From Sporisorium sorghi (Eukaryota; Basidiomycota; Ustilaginomycetes; Ustilaginales; Ustilaginaceae), in the NCBI GenBank assembly GCA_023212695.1, contig JALCCG010000006.1, forward strand, positions 124,001-188,000: a DNA stretch of 64,000 bases, in the 5' to 3' direction. The notes beneath the pieces were generated by a model. The model saw only the letters and a list, made by a program, of their open reading frames with translations, did no database searches and was not told the DNA's origin. Below, one piece after another: positions 52,736 through 62,693 of this stretch. Position 1 is the stretch's first letter. Every line of letters starts with the position of its first letter. A program made the position numbers and the translations under genes.

Positions 52736-53596
52736 ATGAGCAATTTGGATCATAAAATTGATTTTGCCGTTATTTTATCTGTACATAATGCTAACCCGAA
52801 CGGAGACCCGCTTAATGGAAACCGTCCAAGACAGAATTATGACGGTTATGGCGAGATTTCCGATGTTGCGATTAAGCGCAAAATCAGAAACCGTCTGCAG
52901 GATATGGGGGAGACCATTTTTGTACAATCCAACGATCGTAAGAACGATGAATTTAATAGCTTGCGTGAGCGTGCAGACGGCAATGCTGAGCTGAGTCAGA
53001 TTTTGAAGTCAAAGTCCGTATCCAGTGATGATTTTGCTAGAGTGGCATGTCAGGAATGGATTGATGTCCGCAGTTTCGGGCAGGTGTTTGCGTTCAAAGG
53101 CTCAGGCTCCGGAGGTGTTTCTGTCGGCGTAAGAGGGCCGGTATCCATTCATACGGCAAGAAGTGTAGATCCCATTGATATAAGCAGCATGCAGATTACG
53201 AAGAGTGTCAATTCCGAGTCAGGCAAGGATCGTGGATCGGATACGATGGGGATGAAGCATCGGGTGGATTTTGGCTTGTATGTGTTCTATGGAAGTGTGA
53301 ATACGCAGCTGGCAGAGAAAACCGGATTCACCAATGAGGATGCGGATAAAATCAAACAGGCATTGGTTACCCTTTTTGAGAATGATTTATCTTCGGCCAG
53401 ACCGGATGGCAGTATGGAAGTGCATAAGGTGTATTGGTGGGAGCACAGCTCCAAATTAGGTCAATATTCATCCGCAAAGGTACATCGTTCCTTGAATATA
53501 ACATCCAAGACGGACGAACCGAGATCATTTGAAGATTATGCGGTTGAAGTGTATGCACTAGATGGGCTAAAGGCTGAAGTTCTGGATGGACAGTAA
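52736..53596 (+). CDS. cas7c: Cas7c (Csd2), Cascade backbone subunit
   Basis: A 286-residue RAMP protein that forms the filament along the crRNA. Characteristic parts are NPNGDPLNGNRPRQNYDGYG, SDVAIKRKIRNRLQDMG, WIDVRSFGQVFAFKG and VGVRGPVSIHTARSVDPIDI. The ATG at 52736 has AAGGAG upstream. It overlaps cas4 by 11 bp at the 3' end. Confidence 0.97.
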   Translation: MSNLDHKIDFAVILSVHNANPNGDPLNGNRPRQNYDGYGEISDVAIKRKIRNRLQDMGETIFVQSNDRKNDEFNSLRERADGNAELSQILKSKSVSSDDFARVACQEWIDVRSFGQVFAFKGSGSGGVSVGVRGPVSIHTARSVDPIDISSMQITKSVNSESGKDRGSDTMGMKHRVDFGLYVFYGSVNTQLAEKTGFTNEDADKIKQALVTLFENDLSSARPDGSMEVHKVYWWEHSSKLGQYSSAKVHRSLNITSKTDEPRSFEDYAVEVYALDGLKAEVLDGQ

Positions 53597-54245
53597 TCAA
53601 GACGAAGATTATTTGATGCTCTCGGGCATTCAGCATTTTGAATTCTGTAAACGACAGTGGGCACTCATTCATATCGAGCAGCAATGGGAAGAAAACGTGA
53701 AAACAGTAGAGGGCCAATACCTTCATCGTAAGGCAGATCAGCCCTTTATCCGTGAGAAACGCGGAGACAAGCTTACCGTTCGTGGGATGCCTGTAAAATC
53801 GGAGGAACTCCAAATTACAGGGATCTGTGATGTTGTTGAGTTCATTAGAGACGATGATGGTGTCTCGATCCATGGTGCAGAAGGCCATTATTTGGCTTAT
53901 CCCGTTGAGTATAAGCGCGGGAAGCCTAAAGTTAGCGATGCCGATGTTTTGCAATTAGCTGCACAAGCCCTTTGCCTGGAAGAAATGCTATTGTGTCGAA
54001 TGACTACTGGTTTTCTTTTTTACAATGAAATCAAGCATCGAGTCGAGGTGCCTCTAACAACGGAAATCAAAGACAAAGTGAAATCCATTGTTGCTGAAAT
54101 GCATGACTACCATCGACGGAAGCATACACCAAAAGTGAAGACTGGTTCTTTTTGCCGTAGCTGTTCCCTTCATGCCATATGTATACCGGAGATTATGAAC
54201 AAACGAACGGTCAGGAGCTATCTCGAGGGGAAAATCAGAGAATGA
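53586..54245 (+). CDS. cas4: Cas4 adaptation exonuclease with Fe-S cluster
   Basis: A 219-residue RecB-type nuclease. The four cluster cysteines are visible: one in EFCKRQW near residue 21 and three in FCRSCSLHAIC near the C-terminus. Nuclease motifs are GICDVVEF and YPVEYKRGKP. In type I-C, Cas4 acts with Cas1-Cas2 to trim prespacers and to set PAM and orientation. The start lies inside the cas7c gene and the stop overlaps cas1. Confidence 0.96.
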   Translation: MDSNQDEDYLMLSGIQHFEFCKRQWALIHIEQQWEENVKTVEGQYLHRKADQPFIREKRGDKLTVRGMPVKSEELQITGICDVVEFIRDDDGVSIHGAEGHYLAYPVEYKRGKPKVSDADVLQLAAQALCLEEMLLCRMTTGFLFYNEIKHRVEVPLTTEIKDKVKSIVAEMHDYHRRKHTPKVKTGSFCRSCSLHAICIPEIMNKRTVRSYLEGKIRE

Positions 54246-55273
54246 AAAAACTCTTAAACACGTTGTTTATCACACAGCCGGATGTGTACCTATCTCTTGA
54301 TGGAGATAATATTGTTCTATTGAAGGATCAGGAGAAGCTCGGCAGACTTCCGTTGCACAATTTGGAATCGGTGGTTGCCTTCGGTTACACGGGAGCAAGC
54401 CCAGCACTAATGGGGTACTGCGCTGAGAGGAATATATCCATTGTTTTTATGACGATGAATGGCAGATTCTTGGCAAGAGTCATTGGTGCGAGCAAGGGCA
54501 ATGTAATTCTACGTAAGAAGCAGTGCCTTGTGTCGGAAAATGAGGCTCTCTCAGCAAGGATTGCACGCAATTTTATTGTAGGGAAAATATATAACCATAA
54601 GTGGATTCTTGAGCGAATGACAAGGGATTATCCTCTCCGTATTGATGTGGAGAAATTTAAAACAGGATCACAGAATTTATCTTCCATTATGATCAGTATT
54701 CGTGAGTGCGAGGATCTGGAGCGAATTCGGGGGTTGGAAGGGCAAGCGGCATTAGTCTATAACCAATTATTCGACCACATGATTTTACAACAAAAAGAGG
54801 ATTTCTACTTCCGAACCCGTTCTCGTAGACCTCCTCTAGATAACGTTAATGCTATGCTGTCTCTTGCGTATACGTTCTTGGCTAATGATACGGCATCAGC
54901 GTTAGAGGGCGTTGGGCTAGATGCGTACGTTGGTTTTTTGCATCGGGACCGCCCAGGCAGGGCCTCTCTGGCCCTGGATTTGATGGAAGAACTGCGTGGC
55001 GTTTATGCAGATAAATTTGTTCTATCATTAATAAACAAGAAGGTCATCAACAAAGAGGATTTTCTGAGGAAAGAAAATGGAGCCGTGATCATGACGGATG
55101 AGGGAAGAAAGAAATTTCTGACCGCATGGCAAAACAAAAAGCAAGAGAAGATTACACACCCTTATCTTGGAGAGAAAATCTCTTGGGGACTGGTTCCCCA
55201 TGCACAAGCCTTGTTGTTAGCACGTCATTTGCGCAATGACTTGGACGAGTATCCTCCATTCTTCTGGAAGTAG
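54242..55273 (+). CDS. cas1: Cas1 integrase
   Basis: A 343-residue Cas1. It begins MKKLLNTLFITQPDVYLSLD, has an N-terminal beta domain and the helical catalytic domain with VNAMLSLAYTFLANDTASAL, then GLDAYVGFLHRDRPGRASLA (the conserved metal His) and LDLMEELRG (conserved Asp/Glu). It inserts spacers at the leader end with Cas2 and Cas4. The ATG at 54242 overlaps the cas4 stop. It appears intact. Confidence 0.97.
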   Translation: MKKLLNTLFITQPDVYLSLDGDNIVLLKDQEKLGRLPLHNLESVVAFGYTGASPALMGYCAERNISIVFMTMNGRFLARVIGASKGNVILRKKQCLVSENEALSARIARNFIVGKIYNHKWILERMTRDYPLRIDVEKFKTGSQNLSSIMISIRECEDLERIRGLEGQAALVYNQLFDHMILQQKEDFYFRTRSRRPPLDNVNAMLSLAYTFLANDTASALEGVGLDAYVGFLHRDRPGRASLALDLMEELRGVYADKFVLSLINKKVINKEDFLRKENGAVIMTDEGRKKFLTAWQNKKQEKITHPYLGEKISWGLVPHAQALLLARHLRNDLDEYPPFFWK

Positions 55274-55282
55274 GTGCAGTCA

Positions 55283-55573
55283 ATGCTTGTTTTGATAACT
55301 TATGATGTGAGCACAATGAGTAGCGAGGGCCAGCGAAGGCTAAGAAAAGTATCGAAAATTTGCCAAGACTATGGACAACGCGTTCAACACTCTGTTTTTG
55401 AATGCATTGTTGATGCTACTCAGTTTGCTGTGTTGAAAATGAAACTGATAGATGCGATAGACAAAGAACAAGATAGCCTTAGATTCTATCAACTTGGAAA
55501 CAACTATAAGAATAAGGTAGAACATGTAGGCATAAAGGATTCTTTGGATATGGAAGGCCTTTTAATTTTGTAG
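55283..55573 (+). CDS. cas2: Cas2, structural subunit of the integrase
   Basis: A 96-residue ferredoxin-fold protein beginning MLVLITYDV, with the conserved Asp at residue 8, and RLRKVSKICQDYGQRVQHSV FECIV in the core. It bridges two Cas1 dimers. The ATG at 55283 gives the standard N-terminus; a GTG at 55274 is in frame but less likely. The leader of array 2 begins at its stop codon. Confidence 0.96.
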   Translation: MLVLITYDVSTMSSEGQRRLRKVSKICQDYGQRVQHSVFECIVDATQFAVLKMKLIDAIDKEQDSLRFYQLGNNYKNKVEHVGIKDSLDMEGLLIL

Positions 55574-55740
55574 TGCGAATCGGAAGCGAACATGATTTCA
55601 CTGGGGGATTCGCACCTCCGAAATTACATTAATTTATTAAATTAACAAATTAAGTATGTGTTTTCGGGACATTTTCACAATAACAGAATGCTTTTTTAAC
55701 GAAATGCCGATTATTTGACTTTTTTTGTTTAAAAATCGGA
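55573..55740 (+). promoter_or_regulatory. leader of CRISPR array 2, with conserved hairpin motif
   Basis: Starts at the last base of the cas2 stop with GTGCGAA (55573-55579), AAGCGAACATGA, a G-rich loop, then TTCGCAC (55609-55615). An AT-rich spacer follows and ends AAAAATCGGA next to the first repeat. It has the same order as the array 1 leader. Confidence 0.85.
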
Positions 55741-58307
55741 GTCGCACCCTTCGTGGGTGCGTGGATTGAAATTTCCGAGTTAGCAATGACAGAAATGTTA
55801 TATTCCCGAGTCGCACCCTTCGTGGGTGCGTGGATTGAAATACCTTTTGTCTGCGTTCTTAAGTCGATATCCGGGTCGCACCCTTCGTGGGTGCGTGGAT
55901 TGAAATATGCACAGAATGTTACTGGAATATGTACCATCCAGTCGCACCCTTCGTGGGTGCGTGGATTGAAATACGGCGTATGACCCATGGGCTTACAGCA
56001 AAGAGTCGTCGCACCCTTCGTGGGTGCGTGGATTGAAATATCCAGATTGTTGTATGGAGAAAGCTTGCTGAAGTCGTCGCACCCTTCGTGGGTGCGTGGA
56101 TTGAAATTAGGAGGCGGTCACATGCAATTCGAGTTTAACCCGGTCGCACCCTTCGTGGGTGCGTGGATTGAAATATTGTCCTCTATACCTCCTTATAGTT
56201 AGGTAGGGAGTCGCACCCTTCGTGGGTGCGTGGATTGAAATTTTTTGAATGCCTTTAGAATTCGATAAGTTCCCTGTCGCACCCTTCGTGGGTGCGTGGA
56301 TTGAAATAATCTTATTTGGACGAACCTGTCTACTTATACTGTCGCACCCTTCGTGGGTGCGTGGATTGAAATAATCAGAATTAAACAGTCAGGCAAATGA
56401 TTGTCGTCGCACCCTTCGTGGGTGCGTGGATTGAAATTACAAGAGGTTGAAGACATACGGAAATACATTGGGTCGCACCCTTCGTGGGTGCGTGGATTGA
56501 AATGGATTAGCTTGGTGGGAAAGCAGAGGGTTAGGATGTCGCACCCTTCGTGGGTGCGTGGATTGAAATTATATGACCAAGCGGCTTGCCAACAAAGAAA
56601 AAGTCGCACCCTTCGTGGGTGCGTGGATTGAAATATTAAATAATAAAATTTTGGTTTTCACGTTGTTGTCGCACCCTTCGTGGGTGCGTGGATTGAAATG
56701 CCGCAGGAGCTGGAGAAGAAGCGCACAAACATCTGATGTCGCACCCTTCGTGGGTGCGTGGATTGAAATTGAAATGAAGTATTGGATGCTCTGATCCTTG
56801 AAGGTCGCACCCTTCGTGGGTGCGTGGATTGAAATGATCATAGGAAGAAAGGTATCATTCACTTTTGTTGTCGCACCCTTCGTGGGTGCGTGGATTGAAA
56901 TCAAATATCTTTTGGAATACTACTCGCGAAGTCATCGTCGCACCCTTCGTGGGTGCGTGGATTGAAATTAGCACGTACGGTGACGTGTGTCAATCCAAGC
57001 CCATGTCGCACCCTTCGTGGGTGCGTGGATTGAAATACCTTATCGATAATCTTAAACAGGACAAATATCGCAGTCGCGCCCTTCGTGGGTGCGTGGATTG
57101 AAATAGTTGATTAATAGTATTAAAAACCAATTATCTAGGTCGCACCCTTCGTGGGTGCGTGGATTGAAATTTTGCGGATAAGCGTTCGCCCGTCCTCCTC
57201 GCGCGTGTCGCACCCTTCGTGGGTGCGTGGATTGAAATTCGTAATCTATGTTGATATCTTTAAAGGCGCACAGTCGCACCCTTCGTGGGTGCGTGGATTG
57301 AAATAATATCTCTAGACGAAGAGTTTATGAGTTATTTCGTCGCACCCTTCGTGGGTGCGTGGATTGAAATCCCGTTGGTAAAGGCGTTGACATATGAACT
57401 TCCTGAGAGTCGCACCCTTCGTGGGTGCGTGGATTGAAATAGCAATCTGCCTGTTCAAATTTGCAATCACATCATTGTCGCACCCTTCGTGGGTGCGTGG
57501 ATTGAAATCCTAAGGCGTATACCTGATAGAAGTAGGGGTCCGTCGTCGCACCCTTCGTGGGTGCGTGGATTGAAATCCTGAAGAGTTTGGAGCTGTGGGT
57601 AACGGTATTAAGGTCGCACCCTTCGTGGGTGCGTGGATTGAAATCTTTGCAATCCCCCAAGCTCTTACCATGACCTTTGTCGCACCCTTCGTGGGTGCGT
57701 GGATTGAAATATGTTAGATCAAGGGTTAATATGTGACTCTACGGAGTCGCACCCTTCGTGGGTGCGTGGATTGAAATTCCAGATAGTCTTCGCTGGTCAT
57801 AGGCACTAAAGTCGCACCCTTCGTGGGTGCGTGGATTGAAATATGAACTTCGGCAGATCAATCGCCAATTCTTCGACGTCGCACCCTTCGTGGGTGCGTG
57901 GATTGAAATGATGAATAGATATTCGCCGAGTTGGCAGTTAATCGTCGCACCCTTCGTGGGTGCGTGGATTGAAATTGGAATGAAGTATTGGGAAACCGTG
58001 TACTTCTTCGTCGCACCCTTCGTGGGTGCGTGGATTGAAATCAATTGACTTAGTAATAATAGCGTTACCCCTTAAGTCGCACCCTTCGTGGGTGCGTGGA
58101 TTGAAATACGTTAACTGAATAGTTCCGATCAAGTGTCCTGTAGTCGCACCCTTCGTGGGTGCGTGGACTGAAATACGTTGATTGGTTGAGTAGGCGATAA
58201 AAAGACCGTGTCGCACCCTTCGTGGGTGCGTGGATTGAAATAGTAAAGGTCTTGATCTTGGAACATTGGCTCAAAGTCGCACCCTGCATGGGTGCGTGGA
58301 TTGAAGT
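55741..58307 (+). CRISPR. CRISPR array 2, type I-C, 39 repeats
   Basis: The 32-bp repeat differs from array 1 only in the hairpin loop: GTCGCACCC, TTCGT, GGGTGCG, TGGATTGAAAT. I count 39 repeats and 38 spacers of about 33-38 bp. Variants: 57073 (A6 to G) and 58143 (T to C near the 3' end). The last repeat, 58276-58307, has the array 1 loop TGCAT and a changed 3' end (TTGAAGT). The leader at the left shows the acquisition end. The shared cas operon lies between the arrays. Confidence 0.98.
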
Positions 58308-58707
58308 TGAAACTAAATTTGATGGCAGAGGTGAACCTGTGAGAATGACGATTCTCGTACAAATTGTTTTACTTGGCTGGGATCCTGTTGTCTCCCACGT
58401 ATATCATCATGAGCCGTGGTGATCAGGCGATAGGTCGCTTTCCATCCAAACGGGTTGCTCTGCCTCAGGCAGGGTTGCTCTTCGCCACGTATGGGATGCA
58501 TCCACTTGTCTATCCCCCCGGAGGGGGATTTCAAGAAAGGGTTAACCCGCTATAATGAGCCATAGGCCGTGCACAGCCGCGAAATAAATTATTTGAAATT
58601 GAATATACTTTGCCGAAATATGGGAGATCATGTATTGTTCATGAATATTTCATCTGCTATGATTTTGTATTAGGTATAAAGAATCAGAGAATTGGGGTTG
58701 AAGATCG
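58308..58707. other. region beyond array 2 without a recognised gene
   Basis: Short frames on both strands show no family I recognise. A GGGGGAT-containing CCCCCCGGAGGGGG palindrome lies near 58514-58527. The final 100 bp are AT-rich and probably carry the promoter of the next gene. Confidence 0.4.
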
Positions 58708-59304
58708 ATGAACCGTAAAATGATAGTAACCACAGCCGCTTCTTTGTTAGTCGGTGTGGTTGCAGGCACAGGCATTATGATGAATGATCAGGCTTACCAG
58801 TCGGTGAAGCAGGCAGTAGGCGGAAGCGCAACAAATAACTCGATTGGTCAGATCGATATCACCAGTATGGATATTGAGACCGCATTGATGGCTGTACAGC
58901 AGCAGCGGACTCAATTGCTGGATACACAGCTTAACAACCAGATTCAAGACGTGCAGAAGCGCAACGAGGAAATCGCCAAGAAGAACGATACGATGGCGGA
59001 GATTAACGGTGCCTTGGCCGGTGAATCGGTAAATGGCCAGTATTTGATTCCGGATGATCTCGCCGCCAAGCTTGCAGCGGAAGGAATCGCGGACGCATCC
59101 AAGAAGGAATACACGGCAGAAGAGCTTATACAAGCAACCGAGAAGCTTAAGGGGTCCATCGACAATCTTTCGAATTCCCAGCAGATGGACATGCTCCAAT
59201 TGCAGTCGATGACAAACAAGCGCAACGAAGCCTTTGACGTAATGTCGAATTTCATTAAAAAAATGGAAGATTCGCGCAGCAGCATCATTGGAAATATGCG
59301 ATAA
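58708..59304 (+). CDS. membrane-anchored coiled-coil protein, unknown
   Basis: A 198-residue protein with an N-terminal membrane anchor or uncleaved signal (IVTTAASLLVGVVAGTGIMM). The extracellular part is mainly helical with coiled-coil character (VQQQRTQLLDTQLNNQIQDV, QKRNEEIAKKNDTMAEINGA and LQLQSMTNKRNEAFDVMSNF). It has no catalytic motif. It precedes the cyclic-nucleotide/PrsW fusion gene by 73 bp, but a terminator lies between them. Confidence 0.7.
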   Translation: MNRKMIVTTAASLLVGVVAGTGIMMNDQAYQSVKQAVGGSATNNSIGQIDITSMDIETALMAVQQQRTQLLDTQLNNQIQDVQKRNEEIAKKNDTMAEINGALAGESVNGQYLIPDDLAAKLAAEGIADASKKEYTAEELIQATEKLKGSIDNLSNSQQMDMLQLQSMTNKRNEAFDVMSNFIKKMEDSRSSIIGNMR

Positions 59305-59331
59305 TAGAGTCGTTACATAATGAATAGAGAG

Positions 59332-59357
59332 GAATCTGCCGTCGGGCGGATTCTTTT
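59332..59357 (+). terminator. terminator after the coiled-coil gene
   Basis: Stem GAATCTGCC/GGCGGATTC with a 4-nt loop and TTTT. Confidence 0.8.
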
Positions 59358-59377
59358 CGTCTATGGAGAGAATGTAA

Positions 59378-61270
59378 ATGACGATGCTGGCAATTGATTT
59401 TTTGCGTAATCATACGCTGTTTCGCGGTGTGCCGCTGCATGAGCTGGAAGGTGCCGTCCAATCGATGCATGAAGAGCATTTTCATGACGGCGATGACTTG
59501 ATTGTTGAGGGGAGCTACGGCAATTCCTGTTATTTCATCATGAGCGGACAGGTTCAGATCGTGTCCCGGAATTTGATCGGCCATACAGTGACGCTGGATG
59601 TCTTGGGCGAGGGGGCATTGATCGGGGAGGTTTCTCTGTTCCTTGAGGAAAAAAGGACCTCGGGTGCCCAGGCCATTGGTGAAGTGACGGCGCTAAAGCT
59701 GGAGCAGAACGCGTTCAGCCGTCTGGCCGCGGCTAGTCCGATGTTCCATGAAAGCTTGTCCTTCTCCGCCCGGATTCGCACGATGCATGCGATGCTGAGC
59801 AAAGCGACGATCTGGGCCGCGATCCCGAACGCGGAGCTGCGCGGGCTTGCGGAAGTTACGGTCAGACGGAAAGTCTACAAGGGCGACGTCATTGTAGCGG
59901 AAGGCGCCCTGGCGGACCGTTTCTACATGATCGCCGAAGGCCGCTTCGAAGTGCGCAGCGGTCGGCGGAAGAAAGCGATTTATAAGCCCGGGGATTATTT
60001 TGGCGAGATGGATCTGCTGAGCGGCGATGCGCATACGGGAACGGTGACGGCCCTGGAGAACGGCGAGCTGATGGTGATGGGCCGGGATGAATTTCATTTT
60101 GTTCTGCAGCAGTATGAGCCGGTCCGGCGGCAGTTCCATGAAGTGCTGCGGATTCGCAGGCCCGATCTGCTGTCGGATGAGGTGTTGGCTAAATTGCACC
60201 ACACGGCAGCGGATACCGTCGCTCCGAATGCTCCGAAGGAAGCAGCGGCTGCGGTGGAGGCCATGAACCTGACTCCGCCGAAAAAGGAACGCTGGATGGA
60301 TGTGCTGCTGGCGCTTGGCGGTATCTTCGTTGTATTGACTGTGCTTGCCATCTGGCTGAAGCAGCCTCTGTGGATATATGCTGCGATGATCTCCGGCGGA
60401 TTGGTGGGACCGGTGTCCTTTGTCGCTTATATGAGAAGCTCCCAATTGCTCGGCTTCAAGCCGATCAGGCTGGCCTCGGTATTCGTGGCCTCGGGTATCA
60501 TTGCCGTGCCGATTGCCTGGATGCTGGAACGCTTATGGTCGGTTGGCAGTGGACTGGAGACCACGACGTCGGAGCATATTCAAGCAGCTCTTATGATCGG
60601 CGTCATTGAGGAAATTGCGAAGCTGCTGGTGTGTTTCCTGTTTCTCCGCGGCCGCAGGCAGCGGTTTCTGATGGATGCTGTGGTATTCGGGGCAGCAGCA
60701 GGCATGGGCTTTGCCGCGATAGAGAGCATTCTGTACGGATACATGTACTTGCAGCAGCATGCAACTTCGGGGATGCTGGCTGTTCTGTGGGTCAGAGCCC
60801 TGCTGTCCCCATTCGGACATGGAACCTGGACGGCCATTGCCGCTGCCGGTTTGTGGTACGGGCTGAGGGGGGCATCGAAGCGATCTGCCCGCACGAATCG
60901 TGCGTTGAAGCCAATCCTGATGATGATATCCTTGCTGCTGCTCAGCATCCTGCTGCACGCGGCATGGGATTATCCTTATGCCGCCGGATTATGGAAGATG
61001 GCCGGCATGGTACTGGTCGGAGGTGTCGGGATCTGGCTGCTCATCATGCTCATTCGCCAAGGCACGAAGGAGGAGCGGGAGATGCACCGTGCTGTCAACC
61101 CTGCCCAGCAGGTGGAGGCCCGAATCCGGCATGCGGTCGGCCCGAACGCTGCCAGGGCGGGCGTCAAGGCATCCGGCTCCGCGCAGCCGTTGACCTGCGC
61201 GGCTTGCGGCACCGTGTCACCTGCGGGGACGCGTTACTGCGGCCGCTGCGGCCAGGCTTTGCAGCTCTAA
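59378..61270 (+). CDS. fusion of two cyclic-nucleotide-binding domains, PrsW-type intramembrane protease and zinc ribbon
   Basis: A 630-residue protein. Residues about 1-120 and 140-255 are two cNMP-binding-like beta-barrels (LFRGVPLHELEGAV, SYGNSCYFIMSGQVQIVS; EGALADRFYMIAEGRFEVRS, KPGDYFGEMDLLSGD). After a linker come eight or so membrane helices with the PrsW glutamates: VIEEIAKLLVCFLFLRGR (about residue 410), AAIESILYGYMY (about 449) and SPFGHGTWTAIAAAGLWYG. The C-terminus (606-628) is a zinc ribbon, CAACGTVSPAGTRYCGRCG. PrsW proteases cleave membrane anti-sigma factors in Bacillus. The fused sensor domains suggest ligand-gated proteolysis (inference). Confidence 0.85.
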   Translation: MTMLAIDFLRNHTLFRGVPLHELEGAVQSMHEEHFHDGDDLIVEGSYGNSCYFIMSGQVQIVSRNLIGHTVTLDVLGEGALIGEVSLFLEEKRTSGAQAIGEVTALKLEQNAFSRLAAASPMFHESLSFSARIRTMHAMLSKATIWAAIPNAELRGLAEVTVRRKVYKGDVIVAEGALADRFYMIAEGRFEVRSGRRKKAIYKPGDYFGEMDLLSGDAHTGTVTALENGELMVMGRDEFHFVLQQYEPVRRQFHEVLRIRRPDLLSDEVLAKLHHTAADTVAPNAPKEAAAAVEAMNLTPPKKERWMDVLLALGGIFVVLTVLAIWLKQPLWIYAAMISGGLVGPVSFVAYMRSSQLLGFKPIRLASVFVASGIIAVPIAWMLERLWSVGSGLETTTSEHIQAALMIGVIEEIAKLLVCFLFLRGRRQRFLMDAVVFGAAAGMGFAAIESILYGYMYLQQHATSGMLAVLWVRALLSPFGHGTWTAIAAAGLWYGLRGASKRSARTNRALKPILMMISLLLLSILLHAAWDYPYAAGLWKMAGMVLVGGVGIWLLIMLIRQGTKEEREMHRAVNPAQQVEARIRHAVGPNAARAGVKASGSAQPLTCAACGTVSPAGTRYCGRCGQALQL

Positions 61271-61275
61271 TACAT

Positions 61276-61327
61276 AAAGGGATAGGCAAAAGGCTTGAGA
61301 GCCCGGTCTGCCTATCCCTTTTTTTCA
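61276..61327. terminator. bidirectional terminator
   Basis: Long stem AAAGGGATAGGCA/TGCCTATCCCTTT with a 20-nt loop and T-run, between convergent genes. Confidence 0.9.
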
Positions 61328-61334
61328 TGGACCA

Positions 61335-62549
61335 TTAACCATACAAGTACGACTTCACATCGGGCCCAATATAGGCTCTCCAGATGATCAGATTGTAGGG
61401 ATCGTCCCAGTCGATATTTTGCGGCTCCTCGAACATGCGGTGCAGGCGGTTATTGTTGAAGATGATGGAGCCGAACTGATCAAAAGCCACCCCGTCTACC
61501 CACAGCATTCTATCGTCGGACAGCAGCTTGTTGAAGGAGCGGGTGTAGGGTGAATAATAACCGATGCCCTTGCCTTCCAGCATGGTGTAGAATACATTGC
61601 CTTTATTGTCCGCATGCATTCCGTCGGTCGTCGTTCCTTTGCTGCCCAGGGTCTGAACGGAATTCCGGATGATCGAATCGGGAATATTGAAATTTCGCAG
61701 CAGTCCTGTATCGATAGCGTACAGATTGCGTCCTGTAACCGCGCAGTAGAACAGCGTGCTTCTGTCAGCAGACAAAGCGATGCCGTCCGCACCGATTCGG
61801 ACCGGCTTGTTCCGGTAGACCGGCTCGGTGTCGATCTCAAACCGGAAACGGGGCACGTCCTGCGTGCTGTAATGACTGTCCAGCACCCGTCGGAACTTCC
61901 TGGTTCTCATATGATAGACGATGATCCCGCCATACACCCGGTGGTCCGGAAAGCCGGAGCCCGAATCGGTAATATAGGCATAACCGTTCCGGTTATCCAC
62001 TACGATATCGTTCAGGAACGATGTACGGGGCGGAGCGATATCGTCCGGGATGACAATGGAATCGATCAGGCGGTTTGTGCCGAGATCCCAGATGACCAGC
62101 TTTTGCGAGCCTTCGGGCGAAGTATCGTATGCGATTTTTCCTTGATCCAGAATCCACATCCGGTTATGTTCATCGATCTCGTAGCCAAGGACGGATTGCA
62201 GCATCCGCACATCCCCCGGCGTATTCCACTCCCAGCTTGGAAAAGCATCCAGCACCGGCTTGCCGTTCACCATCACAATGGTGTTCAAGGTAGCGGGAAT
62301 CCCTTCCGCCCAGCGCGGAACCGATACGTAGAAGCGTCCCTGCCGGTCTACTTTGACACCTGCGGGCATGCAGTGCTTCCAATACTGATGCTCCTCGAAT
62401 CGCTGCTTCATCGCAGGATCCGGGAAATTCCAGTCCAGGCGGTTCCAGTGGAAGAGCATCTGGTATGGACTTGAATAACGGTGAGCTTGCTTGGGATGAG
62501 GGTTTGCAGACGGCTGCCACGGCTTCCCCATCTGATGCGGTATATACAT
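61335..62549 (-). CDS. major royal jelly / yellow family protein
   Basis: A 404-residue predicted six-bladed propeller of the MRJP/yellow family, which is common in insects and scattered in bacteria. Characteristic text: MPAGVKVDRQGRFYVSVPRW, VLGYEIDEHNRMWILDQGKI, SFLNDIVVDNRNGYAYITDS, ADGIALSADRSTLFYCAVTG, SDDRMLWVDGVAFDQFGSII. The start at 62549 has GGAGG 8 nt upstream, and no signal peptide is seen. The bacterial role is unknown; some homologues are annotated as related to dopachrome conversion, without proof. Confidence 0.85.
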   Translation of the reverse strand: MYIPHQMGKPWQPSANPHPKQAHRYSSPYQMLFHWNRLDWNFPDPAMKQRFEEHQYWKHCMPAGVKVDRQGRFYVSVPRWAEGIPATLNTIVMVNGKPVLDAFPSWEWNTPGDVRMLQSVLGYEIDEHNRMWILDQGKIAYDTSPEGSQKLVIWDLGTNRLIDSIVIPDDIAPPRTSFLNDIVVDNRNGYAYITDSGSGFPDHRVYGGIIVYHMRTRKFRRVLDSHYSTQDVPRFRFEIDTEPVYRNKPVRIGADGIALSADRSTLFYCAVTGRNLYAIDTGLLRNFNIPDSIIRNSVQTLGSKGTTTDGMHADNKGNVFYTMLEGKGIGYYSPYTRSFNKLLSDDRMLWVDGVAFDQFGSIIFNNNRLHRMFEEPQNIDWDDPYNLIIWRAYIGPDVKSYLYG

Positions 62550-62693
62550 GTTTAAGACCTCCGATACAATGTTCGGTTTATCCGATACGAAACAGCGCAC
62601 ATCACCCTTGCGCTGATTCCTCTGAGTTAGTTATATGCCCAGAGGGACGGATTGGCACCGAATAAATCGATTGGAGGCCTTATAGATTACATA

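Noticed and set aside
55650..58362. Similar ORFs within array 2
   Set aside because: Artefacts of repeat translation such as SHPSWVRGLK and NPRTHEGCD.
60533..60958. Long minus-strand ORFs within the PrsW fusion gene
   Set aside because: They are frame shadows in GC-rich coding DNA; the plus-strand protein carries the motifs.
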